Source: Taudactylus pleione (Eukaryota > Chordata > Amphibia > Anura > Myobatrachidae). Taken from it: a DNA stretch of 64,000 nucleotides. This document shows, piece after piece, positions 11,752 to 26,700 of this stretch; the stretch's first letter is position 1; the number at the start of each line of letters is the position of its first letter. A model generated the notes under the pieces. It searched no databases and was not told the DNA's origin. It worked only from the letters and a program-made list of their open reading frames with translations. The position numbers and the translations under genes were made by a program. The stretch spans positions 2,108,001 through 2,172,000 of the forward strand of contig JAUIMM010000484.1 in NCBI GenBank assembly GCA_031769625.1, written 5' to 3'.

Positions 11752-14700
11752 CTATAACAACAAGATGAATGTCAGAAATATAGCCACTGACAGAAAACAG
11801 CATCTATGTACAACACTAAGCTATGCCATGCTTGGAGAGAAATATAAAATGGTTGCCATGGACATATATGCATTCATGGAGCAATTGGATGATACCCTCA
11901 TGTTCTATGCCATTGCAGGAGAAGAGGAGATCAGATATACACACACTTGCATATATAGCTTAGCATAGTAGACTAGTACCTGTTCTAATTGTGAGCTTGC
12001 AACCAGATCATACTGAACCTTATATATAAGCCCAGGCAATCCGTATACCCTCTCTCTCGGCACCCATGACTTCATGTACCTGCCAGCAGGGCTGGCTCAG
12101 CCCCACGTTGTTCTAGGCAACGCATCTACTAGCGGTGTGTACTTTTGAGAAGATATGGCTCAGCATATTATACACAGCATCTCTTATCACGTTTAGTTGC
12201 CATCACGCTATACATGGCTGTAATTTACAGCCCTACAGCACCGCAGAGCTGCTGTTCCAGCATTTACCATATTGGGGGCTGCACCGTTATTTCAGCCCAA
12301 TAGCCCTATTTTGCCTAAATCTTGGCTGTATAACATAGTATTGTTTCTCCATTATGCTGGCTGATCTTGCCATTCCCTATAATCCTTTTATCCAATCTCA
12401 AAAGCCCCCCTTTTATAATACAATAGGTTGCAGACAAAGCCTTGTGGTAAAGGGTACATGTGACATCAGTTTGGATAAAGTCAGATATAATTGTGGACAG
12501 GTCAGCCCCAAAAAAGAGCAGAAATATGACAACATGAGAAGCGATAACAGACAGACACTACATCTTATTAGTGACACTGCTTTGACATTAATGCATTTTA
12601 TATACAGAAGTACCATTTCATTTCCACTGCTGTGGGTGTATAGCCCTCCCCGTGCACTGTATGAGATGTGCAGTGCAATATCTGTCTGCGCAGCACATTG
12701 ATTTTCATGAACGATAATACTGTACACATCAATGAAAAGGTCACCTGAGTGGGATGAACAAGATTCCATTAATGATATTGAGCTGATCCAGGACACTGGC
12801 CATGCTGGGAGCCGTGAACTGAAAATAGATAAAAAGATATATATCACCCAGGGGTTGAAGAATAGAACAGTAAACTGGTGACATGGGAGAGGGATGTTAC
12901 TATGGATTACAGGAGCACATAGCAGCAGTGATATAAGCAAGGTCAGGTTAGGGTAATGAAAGTTTAAACAACAAAAAAAAATAATCCTCTTCTTTCAAAA
13001 AACAAAATAAACAATTTAAATGGAAATGGAAAGACTGGTGACTTTATTCGGGAAGTTCCAAGGTGCATACCTTCAATGGCATTATGTTGGCACTGGACCC
13101 ATTCTTGTAAATCTCATTCATTGTGCGCTGTAGAGCTACAGCCTGCTGGGTCAGGTACTTCAAGTAGTCAGAGCTTTCTTTGGTCTTCTCATGCTGCTCC
13201 CCCAGCTGGATGAAGGATGATAAACACCCACACACATTTATATACTATGCGTGCAGCAGTTCTCCTAACAAGATAACTCTCAGACAGAACCATAAGCAGG
13301 AGTGTGCGAGTAGTGCCATCGTGCAGGGCCCTGGGGACGGCACCACTCTGCCCCAAGGCCCCCGCAAATGCCTAGCAGGGTGCATTCTCAGATTCTGGGC
13401 GTACACAACAGTTTTCAGTTTCATACATAGAACAATAGAAATGCAAAATGCCCCAACACAGATGGTCAGTGAAATACATTAGTTATAAATAAAAAAAAAA
13501 TAAAAAATCGAATGTATAACGGACAATAATTGTCACTGTAGAAATGATGAACAAACTAATGCGCAAAATACTGTACGTAGGCTATAAGGAAAACATGACA
13601 GTCACACACCAATAACAGGAACACTAGAGTTATATGGGCTATAACAAGTCATGACTTGCCCAGAAATTGAAAATAGCAGACTGACAATAGCTCACCTGGT
13701 TCTTGTATATGGTGTATCCTTCTTTCTCGTGCTGTAAGGCAGAGCGAAACTCCCCTTTAGTCTCATACACACGTGCTACAAGATGGTGACTGCCAGACAT
13801 AAAAACAAAGCAAAAATATCTATCAAAATGCAAAGATGTAAAAGATGCGTTTAGAAATGTAATATTACCTTAAAAAAATAAAAAAGAAATAAAAAAAGCG
13901 GTGGAACGCGCTCTTTTCTCAAATACAGGCAACACAGTAGGTGTAGTGGTTAGCATTAGTGACCCTCAGCTCAGAGCTCATTTCCCACCAAGGCCCTATC
14001 TGTGTGGAGTTTGGATATTGTATACTCTCTCCATGTTTGTGTGGCTTTCGTCCGGGTACTCTGGTTTCCTCGCACAATCCAAAAACATACTGGTAGTCTG
14101 GCAAAAACTTTACCTTATTGCAGTGGTTCTCAAACTCGGTCCTCAGGACCCCAAACCTGAAATGTTTTCCAGGTCACCCAGCAGATGCATTTTAAAAGAT
14201 CCACAGGTGGAGCTAATAATTTCACTTGTGATTCTATGAAGACACCTGGAAAACATGCACCGTTTGGGGTCCTGAGGAGAGAGTTTGAGAACCTGTGCCT
14301 TATTGAATAGCTGTATGTACATGTGGTAGTGAATGCAAGCACCACCAGGGCAGGGACTGATGTAAATAACTGAAATTATCTGTAATGCGCTGCAGAATGT
14401 GTGCGCTTTATTAATGACTATTAATAAACAAATATTGTAATATAGTAACTTCCCCAAGAATCACCACCTAGTCGAAATCTTTTCAATAATATTCTACGGT
14501 ATCTGAGCGGCCAAAAAGCATTCAGCCATTTGATCTACTGTGCTATAGCAGGCCCTGCCCTTCTGTATGACTCTAGCAGACCATACGGTACATTTAAGCA
14601 AAGCACCCTGTATGGCATTAAGCCAGTCTGTCTCTGCTCTGTCAGTGAAGAATCTTCCTCCTAACATTGTAGCTTACAGCTGTGTCCTTATAGAATCATT

Positions 14701-17700
14701 TACAGGCTATGGATCAACCAATACAAAGGAGGCATTCCAATTAGGAGTGAATGCGGTGTTACATTTCAAGATACTGCTCCATGGACTTTACTTATTTATA
14801 ATTAATTTGTTCCTATTAGAACTACTTGGTGAATAAGGGTGACAGCATACAAAATCATAGCTTGAGAAGAAACTTTGCAATGCTAGTACTCCCTATAGTG
14901 GTAACAGCACCAGTGAGCTCAGACAAAAGGGTCAATTTAATTAGCCTCAATGTGCCGCCATGCATCACTGTAATGCCCAGCTACACAGATTTGCCATACA
15001 CGGTACCCACTACAATGCCGATTTTCCTGCATTGGTAATGTAGGGGATTGCGCGGTGTGCGGGTCATGGAAGTGATGTACAGCGCCTGGCATGTATCGGA
15101 ACTTCCCTCAAATCCTTTTTTTTCTGTTAATCATTTTCCAAACTGAACCACAGCAATAATTCATTTTATGTTCTGTTTGTATTCAACTTACACATCACAA
15201 GTTCCATTTACAGCAAAATAAACATTTCAGGATTTGCAGATTCTTGTTTGTTTTAAAACACCTCAAATGTCCAAACTAAGCAATTCTTTATTATAACATA
15301 AGACTGCATCCTTCTAAGACCATCTCTATGCACGTGGAATAAATCTCTAATCACCTGAGTGCGACCTTGAGCGACTTGGCTCCGTGATATTTGGAGTTGA
15401 TGGTAAGCGCATTCTCCAGGAAGCGGAGGGAGAGCTCATACTCCATTACACCATGAAGCACTAAGCCAATGTTGCTCTATAAGATACAGAAGGTACAAAC
15501 TTGGTTACACCAGCACAACAATGTTACACGACTGAGTCCTGTCATGACGATTTCACAATAATTACTGGGTTATATACCTTATTACATGTATTTGTAGCTC
15601 TGCACAATAACGGACGTTTATTTCATGCATTTTACAAGCATTTATAACGCTGGTACAATGCAAGAAAACAATCCTGACAACAGAACCATTCCCAGTGCCA
15701 TCATGCCCACCTGAATTTTAACTGGTGTTGTGGATTTGTGTTTTCCAAACTCTTCTTATGATATCCATGCATTTATCCTAGGACCCCCAAAAACTATTAA
15801 AACCGCTTTTAACAAAGGCATATCATACATGTATTTGTGGTAATAAATACAGTGCCACTGGGTACCTGACCTTAGTGCTGGAAGGAGCAATAATTTGGAG
15901 TAAAGTTGGTTACACACTAAATGACGTGTGTACCTAGCCATGTGACCGGCAACCCCCCTGCCGACGGGCCGACACATCGGGCGGCAGGTACACAGTAGAC
16001 GTTCCGGGTGCCCGACCGCCTGATATGCCTGCCCCTGCTGTATCCTGCTGCATGGGGCAGCTGCACTGTCAGGTTGGGCTTCATGTAGTGGGTACGATTT
16101 GTCGTTCCGATTCGTCAGAATCGGGCATATCGTATAAAAAATCTCTAAGTGTGTACCTAGTCTAAGGAGTATCCACCCCCCCCCCCTTCCAAAAAAAAAA
16201 AAAAAAAAAAGACAGCGACACCGACATCATCATGTCAATACATTTGTAGTATTTCAGTAGTCTGGGGTACTGTAGAACATACTTACATCCAGTAGTGCCA
16301 TCTCCGGATGTCCTTCTCCAAACAGAAGCAGTATGAGATAGCGAGCTCGGTACAGCAGATTTAATGCAGTGGAGAGCTGGTTATTGGCAAAACAGTACAG
16401 AGCTAGATGCATCTGAAACAAACACACAAGTGAGACAGCGCACTAGGACTAAGAATGCAGATATGATGGAGAGTTACAACACAAGTCCCAAGAGTTTGGG
16501 GTACACTTACGTATTCCTGGATGGTGCTGGGGTGTTCAATGCTCAATATTCTCTCGCTCATCAGAACGGCTTTCTGCTGATTGTTTAATGCCTTGCATAG
16601 AACAAAACAAGCACGCCATTTAACAATCAGAGCTACAAGCAGACACACAGTAAAACACTTCTGCTACTAGTAAGCATAGAATTTCAGAAGACCCGTCACC
16701 TCCAATATACCTACAGGCACAGCAATCTATCCCATGTTTTCCATTACAAATGTCATCTTTGGAACACTACTGTACTGAATATAGTATAAACAAGACTTTT
16801 ATACGTATGACCAATTTCATATTATTTATACTTCATATCATATTAAATTGTAGACAACGACAATAAAAAAACAAAAAACAAAAAAAACACAACAAGAATA
16901 CTTCCAACAGAAAACCGAGCAATGGTTTACAAAATTAGTTCTGGCTTCTGTCTAAATTATACTTCTATAGATTTAAAAATAATCATTATTAGAATTGGAT
17001 TTCCCAGTCAGGGAGCACAGGTCTATATGTCATTAAGTGCTTTATGCCAATTTCCGCACACGGTAATCACTGCGCAGGGATTGTTAGCGACCATGAATTT
17101 GTGGGTAATCGATATTCAGTGAAAATATATTGTGAGCCTGCAGACTCTAATAGCCACTTTAAGCCATTACTATTGATGCGGTCAGCCATGGTCTTACACC
17201 GACACCCAGGGATAGATCGCAGATATACATCTTGGGTATCTACTGAGATTGCAGAACCATGTAGCGAGTTACGAGAGCTGATTAAACAAGTATTGAGACG
17301 GCCTCTGTTTTTCTGTCCCATAGGTAGATGTGGCAACGCTATACTGGTAATTTCGAAGCTCATACATCGATGTGTCTGAACCTGCGGTTGGACTGCCCTA
17401 GTCTTTTTTGTTTGGTCACAGCAAGTGGAAGATCTTCGTTCATAATTCTGTGTGATTCCTTTGGCATGTAAAGTCATTCTTCTGCTGTTCTTTGATGCGC
17501 ACGGTATGATCCTACAGGACTGGGTTCCCCGTGGGTCGACATTTAATGGTGACTACTATGCAAACGTCCTGAAAACCCATTTGCGTGGAGCCATGAGGAA
17601 AAAAAAAGACCACATTTGCTGACGAAAGTGGTTTTTGCTCCAAGACAATGCTCGCCCACATGTTGCTGCTGTTGCATTGACAGCACTGACTGAAATTAAT

Positions 17701-20700
17701 GGGACAGCACTGGAACACCCTCCATAAATCCTGTACTTCGCGCCCTGTGATTTCTGGGCAATCCCAACCCTGAAAAAACAATTGCGCTGAAGGAAATTCT
17801 CAACAGAAGATGAAGTGAAAAATGCCACAGCTACAATACTAAAAGTGATGTCACAGTCAGTATCTGAATTGTTGTTGCAACGCTGCAAAAATTGTATTGA
17901 ATGTGAAGGACACTACTTTGAAAAAAAATAAAATAAAATGTTCAGATCCTGTGGAGTAATCGGATTCTGAATAAAAATAATCAGTCTCATTACTTTTCAA
18001 TCAGCTCTCGTATTTGGGAGATTTCTGAAAACTGGTTCACAGGAAAAAGTTGCTAAACTTCCCAGGAAAAAGTACCATAATATGAACAGCTTGTCTCTAA
18101 AGGCCCCCATACATCAGAGATTGATTGCAGCAATCGTGCAATTTGCAAACAATTGTGTATAAAAATCTTACCCTTTTTCAATCGATTGTGGCAATTCTGT
18201 AATCGATTGAAAAAGGGAAAGATTTTTATACACAATCGAATGCAAACTGCATGATTGCTGCAATCAATCTCTGATGTATGGGGGCCTTTACACAACAGTG
18301 GCACGGAGGAAGCAACAATCTGCTACAGTAAGCATGCGCCAGGGGCGGCCACTTACTTCTGAGTAGTCGCCCATGATGTAGTTGAGTCGGGCGAGAAGTC
18401 GTAGGCACGCGCAGATCTCTACGTGCATGGCGCCATACACGTTATTAAACAAATTTAAAGCTTCGTTGATTAGTTCACATCCTTCTTTAAGAAATCCTAG
18501 AGCGAGACACAAATGGAAATTATAGGAACTTCAACCTAAATACGAGGCACCTATTTATACATGAAAAGATGATCCAAGCAAGTTATACAGAATGACAGCA
18601 GTATCATTAGGGTTGCTGTAAAAGGTTCCTTCCCGCTTGGAATGCATATGGCTTAGAGCGGTTGTTAGCAGATACCCAATGTAATTCACACCCCAGAGTA
18701 AGAGAAATAATCCCATTGGAATGACCCACCTTGCTGTACTTTAGCCTGCCCACTCTGGAAGAAATGGAAAGCATCAGACGCTTTGGGATTGACATGTTTC
18801 ACCACGGGGAAAATATTCAATATGTCTTCCTCAGTAAAGGTTGGTTTGTGCCTGCTATCAAAGTTGTACTCTTTCAGCAGTACCTGAGGGCAAAGGAATT
18901 GTATTATTATATACACTACAACATTATGAATTTGCACAATTATAGGATCTTGACTAGTGGTTCGAATCCTTTTAAAAGAAAGTGCTATACCAGTCACTAG
19001 GGTGAGAATACTGTGTCGTGCATTGCTCACTGCAGGGACTAGTGCAAGCGGCCATGTGCAGAAGTGCAACTTGGCTGTGCTAAGCAAGGCACATGGATTC
19101 ATGGCGATGATAAAAGATCATGAACCTGTTCACAATCTGCAAAATGTTCACTTATAAACAAGCACCGTGAATATAGCACTGCTACAGCTCTGGCAAACAG
19201 ATTACGAGACGTGGCAACGCGATATTATCAATACACAGAAAGGAGGGAACAAGATCTTGGTCAACAAAATGTGGGTTTCTCTAAATTCCAGCCTTTTCCC
19301 TTTAGGAACTGGCTGTTGCGAGTCTGCTAGTGTTTGCTCACAAGGGATTTTGACACATCTTCCATATGACGCAGTCCTGACATACTGACTGGATATAGAT
19401 CATGTGTATAAGGTTGTAATTACAATGCAATATGAATTCACACATTCTGTGTTGCTGCAGTGGTGGTCATAGGTATCCTTTTGTGACCAGACACAGGGGA
19501 AACAAGGCATGCCCGTAATGTGCCACAAGCCTACATGAACCAGTGCTAACCCACGTACTAGATTTGCTGGTTCTTGCTTGGGTCCGATTGGCAATATACT
19601 GCTCAGCTGTAGAGAAATATTGCTGTGTTCAATCTAATTACACATGGAAGTGTCTAGCGTCAATTTGCAGTTAGAACTAGTGCTAGACCAAGCAGGAACA
19701 TCTGCACTTTAGTAAATACACCCCATGGTATTGTAGCTGTAAAGTGAGAGTTTTTAGTTTTAGAAGTGGAGATGTTGCCCATAGCATCCAATCAGATTCT
19801 ACTTAACATTTAACTAGCACCTTCTAAAAGATAATAGCTAGAATCTGATTGGTTGCTATGGGCAACATCTCCACCTCTAAAAGCTCTCACTTAAATAAAT
19901 TTACCCCCTAGAGTATGAACAATTCTGCCATATGGATTTGTGATGTACAAAACTGCAGGACACCGCTGTATGGTGTGGGTGGCACTTACCTGAATGCCAA
20001 CTTTGATACAGATTTCTCGGAGAAGGCTGATTTTCTGGAGGTTGTACATCTCCACAGTCTGGTCCACATTTTCACTACAAAAAAAAAAAAAAAAAAAAAA
20101 AGAGGACACAGGATTTCCATAATGCAAATGTTATACAATTCTCTTCAGCTTTAATAAAAATAGCCATTCTCCTTTACAATTTAGTAATCCCAACTATGTC
20201 TGCACAAAGGACCATTGAGAACACAAAAAACACAAGGACTAGGTGAAAGCACCATAAATAGTCTGAGATCTATATTTGTTGCCTTTGTTTGGATGCAGAA
20301 TATTAATCCAAACTGGTGGCTGATACATAGGCCCAAGCATCCTATTTGTGCAGTGCTCAATTTGCTGCATGATGAACAGAATGCAAATGAGATTCGCAAT
20401 AAGGATAACTGAGATCTACATAGTAATAGAAAGTGCGCGACCACAAATCTTTTACTAAATGGAAAAAAACTGCAGAGTATTAAGAGGCCGATTTGGCGTT
20501 CGGTGCAAAGTTTGCCCGAGAGCAGAACTTGCAGCCGAGCCAACTAAATCATCTTGTGCTGCAACAGTAGGGCAAATACTTCCTGCTCTTACATGCAGCA
20601 CACCCTCACTGATCAGCTGTACTTTCACTCTGCAGTATTGAGTTGGCCTATGTCCTGCACCTTTCACACTCACTTACGGTCCCCGATTGTCTGACTGTGG

Positions 20701-23700
20701 CTCCCAACTGCGTCACAACCCCATGTAATTTGCTTTCGGATAACTTAATCTAAAACACAGTTGGTGCAGAGCATTCCAATGGTTACTATACAGCAATGTT
20801 GTGTATTTGTATCGGCGGTAGACTACAATTGGGGCATTATCTTCAGTGCTGATCACCGATGGATTTGCAATGTGTAAGTTCAGAGTCGGGACAGGTATAC
20901 AGAAAAGATCACACCCTGTAATTGGGTTGGCTGAACAGAGCTTGCTCACTCACCACTCAAGACTAAAGTCATAGTAGGCTTTGGCTTCGGAACAGATGTT
21001 TTTCCATAACTCCTGTGGGGTGACGCTGGCCCAGGCCGTGTTGTCAGAGCTGCTGAGGTTCCGATTCTTACGCTTCTTGTTCTTTTTCTTGGAGACCAGC
21101 TCATCAGCAGGAAGGTGAGCCACAGAGTTGGGGAAGGAGCTGAGGAAGGCGTTCAGGAAGTGGCTGATGGCAGCAGATAAACCTGACAGCTCCACTCCCT
21201 GGAAAGGGGAGAATAATGGGTTATGTTAGAACAGTGCCTGCTATCAAGTAGATAATGGTGTACAAGACGTCGCACCAATGGATCCATTCCATCAATACAA
21301 GTTATAAACGTAACATACAAGAGACATTATGTAAAAATATTTAATAAAACTCAATACAATCAACTTAATGCATTATTTACTAATGAAACGTTTATTATAT
21401 ATTTTTTCCAAAATATCGTGGATTTCACCCAAGTATTATAAAGTGTCAGCATGTCTGCAAAGCAAGTTATAGCAGTATTGCTGTTTATAGGCTTCCAAAT
21501 GGAGAGCACCATATAGGAAATAAACAGGGGCGTTTCAAGAGAGGAGGGGGCTCAGGTGCAGTCTCAGTCACGGGCCCCTCCTCTCAGTCCGGCGAACGGC
21601 AAAGCAGAGCGCAGTGCAGTGCCGCACTGATAAGACTCTGGGCACTACAGTGTGCCCAGAGTCTACAGCGCATGCGCAGGTCACCGGGAAAAATGGCTGC
21701 GTTGGCCACTTTCCTTGTGTTTTCCATACTGCGCATGCGCAGAACGCCGGGAAAGTGGCCGCAGGCTTTTTTTACAACACTGATTCTGGTGCCAACATGA
21801 GACTCCGGAGTGTTAAGTGTAATATGGGTGCAGGGTGTGCGGTGCAGGCCCCCCTGGACCCAGGGGCCCATGTACATCGCACACCCTGCACCCATCATAA
21901 ATAAACCCCTGGAAAAAAAATACAGGAACAGCTTCAGGTTGTATCACCAAAACTTTATCCAGTAAGGCCGAGGGTAAAAGCCTTGTGCACAACGTTTACA
22001 CTGTACCTACCTTCTTCCTCAGGTAACACTATATTGGTGTCTTATAACCATTTGTCTAGGTCAGAGATTCACGTCCAGCATCCCAATATCAGGCCGGATG
22101 TAACACAACAATTTATACTTAAGTATATCTTAATAGTAAATTAGATAAAATAGCTGTAATTTAATTTAGTTTTGGCTAATCATTACTCTGGTTTAATATA
22201 CAACTTATTCTCATTATTCCAACACTGTATGTCGCACAAAAATTAATCATGAGAATCCATATTGGCCGGAATCGAAATCACCTAATGGCTCAAATTGTAC
22301 ATGCGTCAGCACAGTGGCGAAACAGGGCAAATCCATCAGGAGAAAACGAATGTGAAACATTCACCAATAAAAATATTCCATGGATGCCTGTTGCATTAAA
22401 TATCACGCGGTATGAAGGTGTTCCTTCCCTATTATACCCATGCCCTGTCTGTATCAGAGGGTGGTATGCACTTCACTACTCCACACTGCCGTTCCACTGA
22501 TCCAGGCCACTGACAAAGAACCAATAATTTTTTCCCCTTTTCGTGTGATGCCCTGGGTATGGCCCTTGTTTGGAATTTTTTTGGGGTGCCTTGCTTCTCG
22601 GACGTGAACCGCTTAATGTTAGGGACGCCAGTATAGAGGAGCCTTGACGATTGGCCTGGCGCTTATTCATATATTTGCAAATGTATGTAACTAATACCTC
22701 AATCTCTATTATCAAGTAGAATTTAAGTATTTTTGATTTTGCTACAGTGTGCTGGAGGGCAAATCTCTCTTTTTCTGTGCTCAGTGTAAACCCCACCCTT
22801 TACAAGCACCTGTGGTATGTCATTAAGCTGATTTCAGCAACTACCATATTTTTTGTTTGCAGTTTGGAGAGGCATGAAGGAAGTCAGCATTAGGAGGAGG
22901 TGCTGGTCCTTATAGTGCCATGTGGAGGTTTTTTGGGGTACCTCCAAGGTAAGTTAGCTCTCAGCTCATACATGTGCTGTTATCATGCAGTACACCAATT
23001 TGCAATTATATGACCCAGAGTGGGTGCTACTATTATGTAGCAATAATTATTTTGGGGTGAGCGTTTGGGAGTGGGGCCCCCGGGGTTGTTCTGGCTGGAC
23101 CTTTCTCATGGCATCACCACTTAATTCACATAGAATATTTTTATCACTTCTCTAATTGTTTGTATATTATTTATGTCAATTTAATTCTTTCACATTTCAT
23201 TAACACTTATTGATTTATCTTTACACATCTATCCTTTACACTTCACTATCACCTTTTTTCCCTTTTCGTGTGATGCCCTGGGGATGGTCCTTGGCTGGAA
23301 TTTTTTAGGGTGCCTAGCTTCTCGGACGTGAACCCCTTAATGTTAGGGACGCCAGTATAGAGGAGCCTTGACGGTTGGCCTGGCGCTTATTCATATATTT
23401 GCAAATGTATGTAACTAATACCTCTGAATCTCTATTATCATGTAGGATTTAAGTATTTTTGATTTTGCTACAGTGTGTTGCAGGGCAAATTGCTTTTTTC
23501 AAAGAACCAAGAATGTACAATAATAGTGGCTGCTTCCCACCTCCGTCATTAGATAGAACTGTGATGAAGCAGAGCAGGTGCAGACACAAAAGTACATATT
23601 AAGGAAGGAACATTTGTAGTAAATGACTAGCTCGAGATATAGGTGTCTATTTACTAAGCCAGTGACTCTCAAACTCGGTCCTCAGGACTCCACACAGTTC

Positions 23701-26700
23701 ATATTTTCCAGGTCACCCAGCAGGTGCACAGATGTAGTCATTACTCACTGACACATTTTAAAAAAATCCACAGGTGAAGCTAATTATTTCAATTGTGATT
23801 CTGTCAGCAGACCTGCAAACATGCACTGTGTGGGGTCCTGAGGACAGAGTTTGAGAACCTGTGCACTAGACGATATGCTCCCTGAGCGATATCGTCTAGT
23901 GTGTCCCTGGCAGGGTGTGCTCAATGTCGTTCATTGGTGGAGATATTTCACTTTTAATTCTGTGAGAAGACCTGGAAAACATGCACTGTTTGGGTTCCTG
24001 AGGACTGAGTTTGAGAACCTGTGTACTAACCTTGGATGGAGATAAAGTGAACAGAGATAAAGTAACAGCCAACCAGCTCCTAACTGATATGTTTGAAAAG
24101 TAGCAGTTAGGAGCTGGTTGGTTGGTACTTTATCTCCATTCAAGGCTTAGTAAACAGACCCCATAGAGTCTTTGCAATGCATGGTTTTTAGTCTATAATG
24201 ACATCATTTGAGAGGCAGCTGATAACATCTGTAATGTGAGAGATATGGGGCGGGATGCACTATGCTAAAAAATGCTGTCAAACCTATTTTCGGAGCTTTG
24301 AACACAATTACTATATGCAAAGCTTTCTGGAAGCTTATTCCTGTTAAACAACGCCATCTATAGACGGTTCTATAGGGTTCTTATCGGAATATTCACCAAA
24401 CGGAATCCAACAGGATCTCTCCCAGGGTCCCCCACGGCTCGCGCATACTCTGGCGGATGGTTGGCCTTGCACAGTAGGACACCCGGGTCATAAACCCAAA
24501 AGTCCCCACAAAGGACAGTTCTTATCAGTAGAGCGGTCCTTGCTTACATCTTCACACATACAGTGTTACTAAACGCTGGTATGCGTCCCGCCCATGATCC
24601 GTTACTAAGCTGGTGCATCCTTCCTCCTGGTTACAGTCACACTGAGGACATCCCCATGCTTGTGTGACTGAAGTGTCATTTGAGTCATTACCTACTTAGA
24701 ACAGTATAAAAACTGTAATTTACTTGATAAGGTCTAACCCAGCTGTGGAAATCTTGGGTGTTAACAAGATTAAAATCCATCTGTAAATCAAAAACTATTT
24801 ATACAAGCAGCACTTTAATGAAAGACTAACTAAAACATAGGGGTACATTTCTAAATTGTGATTTCCATTTAATATATAGATTTATTCATAACATCTCTTA
24901 CCTGTAGATAGGTCTTAAAAATGTGCTTTGCAGACCTAGTAATTACTTCACTGATTAGTATTTTCTAAGACAAAAAGAGGAGGAAAAACAATTAATATTG
25001 TAAACTTGGATCATTTCACTAGGTGGCAACAAAATCCTAACCATGCAAAAATGTCCATAAGGTGTTATTGCAAGGTCTTCAACACATTTTGCTTCAATTA
25101 TACCGGTTACATGCACCCAGTGGAGGCAGCCAATACGTGAATTGAGCCTGCAGTCATGGGATTGCAACCTATTAAATCACTAGGAAGTAGTCACCTGATG
25201 TTACTAAAGGTTTATGCCAGCTCCACCTGCTGAGCAGGTCTATTACAGCGCTGTTAGCAGTAGAAATACTCACATAGACGTGGTCAAGCTGAGAGGGGAC
25301 AGGGAACTTGTTGACAATATCTATAACTTTGCCCAGGTAGCGCATGTTGATTCCTCTCTGGTGCATAGCTTCAGCCAATGTGGCTCCATCCATAGGGACT
25401 ACATTATGGTCAAGACAATCCTTGATCTGAAATGGCATAAAATGGTTTTACTAAACAGCTACTAACAGTAGCACAGGCAGTCTGTAAAGCTCTGTAATGA
25501 TGAATAGGGAAGGTAGGAGTAGCACAAACCCCACTTTACTTTATTTAAAACCCATTTCGTATAGACGACCTGTTTGCTTAACACACAAACCTGTGTTATA
25601 AAAAATGTTTAATATTCTTTATATCCACTGGAAGGAAAAAAAATAATGATTTGCTCTATTAGGAGAGGATTCTAAAGAGAATTGGCAAAACAGATGCGAA
25701 AAAAAAAAAAGACTCTACACCACTCATCGCAGCTCACTAACGCTGCATTGGGGCTTGGTGTATGAGGACACATCTGTACTTCCCTTCCCAATATACTGTG
25801 TGCCACTGTGAGTATTCTGAGGAAGTAATTGGATTGTTCTGTCCTCATCCATGTCAATACAGTGCATACAGGAGTTGAAGAATGATAGCAATAGGTGATC
25901 TGATGCCCATAGACAAATGCACCCTAATATATCTATAAACAAGATCATCCATGAAAGTAGTTTGGGACAGAAAAGTAAACAGACTGAGGGACGTGTTCTC
26001 AGCACAGCTTCTTACCAAGCAAGGAATCTGACACGACAGGACAAAGGCTGCTGCATCCTTCAGTAGCAGTTTCTGATTGTACACCTCTGTCTGCGCAGAC
26101 TCCGGGAAACGCACTCCTGTAGAGAGACATCAATAGATATTGTGTAGTGTCTAATGGGGACACCAATGTTCTGAGACAAAAAGCAGACTGAGTAGAGTAT
26201 ATACATTGTATGAAGGAATAGCTTTACCGAGATGCAGCTCACTAAAGTATGCCGTGATGCACTGCGAAGGGGAAGTGACCGCATCCACAAAGATGGCCCC
26301 TCAGCCTTTGCAAATACCAGATTGAGGGGGAGATGTACAAAGTCTTGGAGAAAGAAAAGTGGAGAGAGATCAAGTACTAACCAATCAGCTCTTAACTGTC
26401 ATTTTTCAAACACAGCCTGTAAAATGACAGTTAGGAGCAGATTGGTTAGTACTTGATCTCTCTCTAAAGCTTCATACATCTTAAGGCGCACATCCACCAG
26501 CAGATATTAATGGACGACTGAACGATAATGACAGTTATCGTTCAGTCGTCCATTAATCGTGCACAATAAATGTCAGAGACAACCAGCCATGTGCGCTCAC
26601 ACTGGTCCCACTGGTCGTTTCCGACACCAATCATCGGCTGAACATGCCGGTCAATCTGCCGATAGCGACAGATTGGCAGGGTGCCTGCACTGAATGACTA

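Noticed and set aside
12413..12940. 175-codon minus-strand frame
   Set aside because: Overlaps coding exon 24 in another frame and runs through intron; no recognisable domain.
17556..17888. 110-codon minus-strand frame
   Set aside because: Antisense of the mariner transposase remnant.
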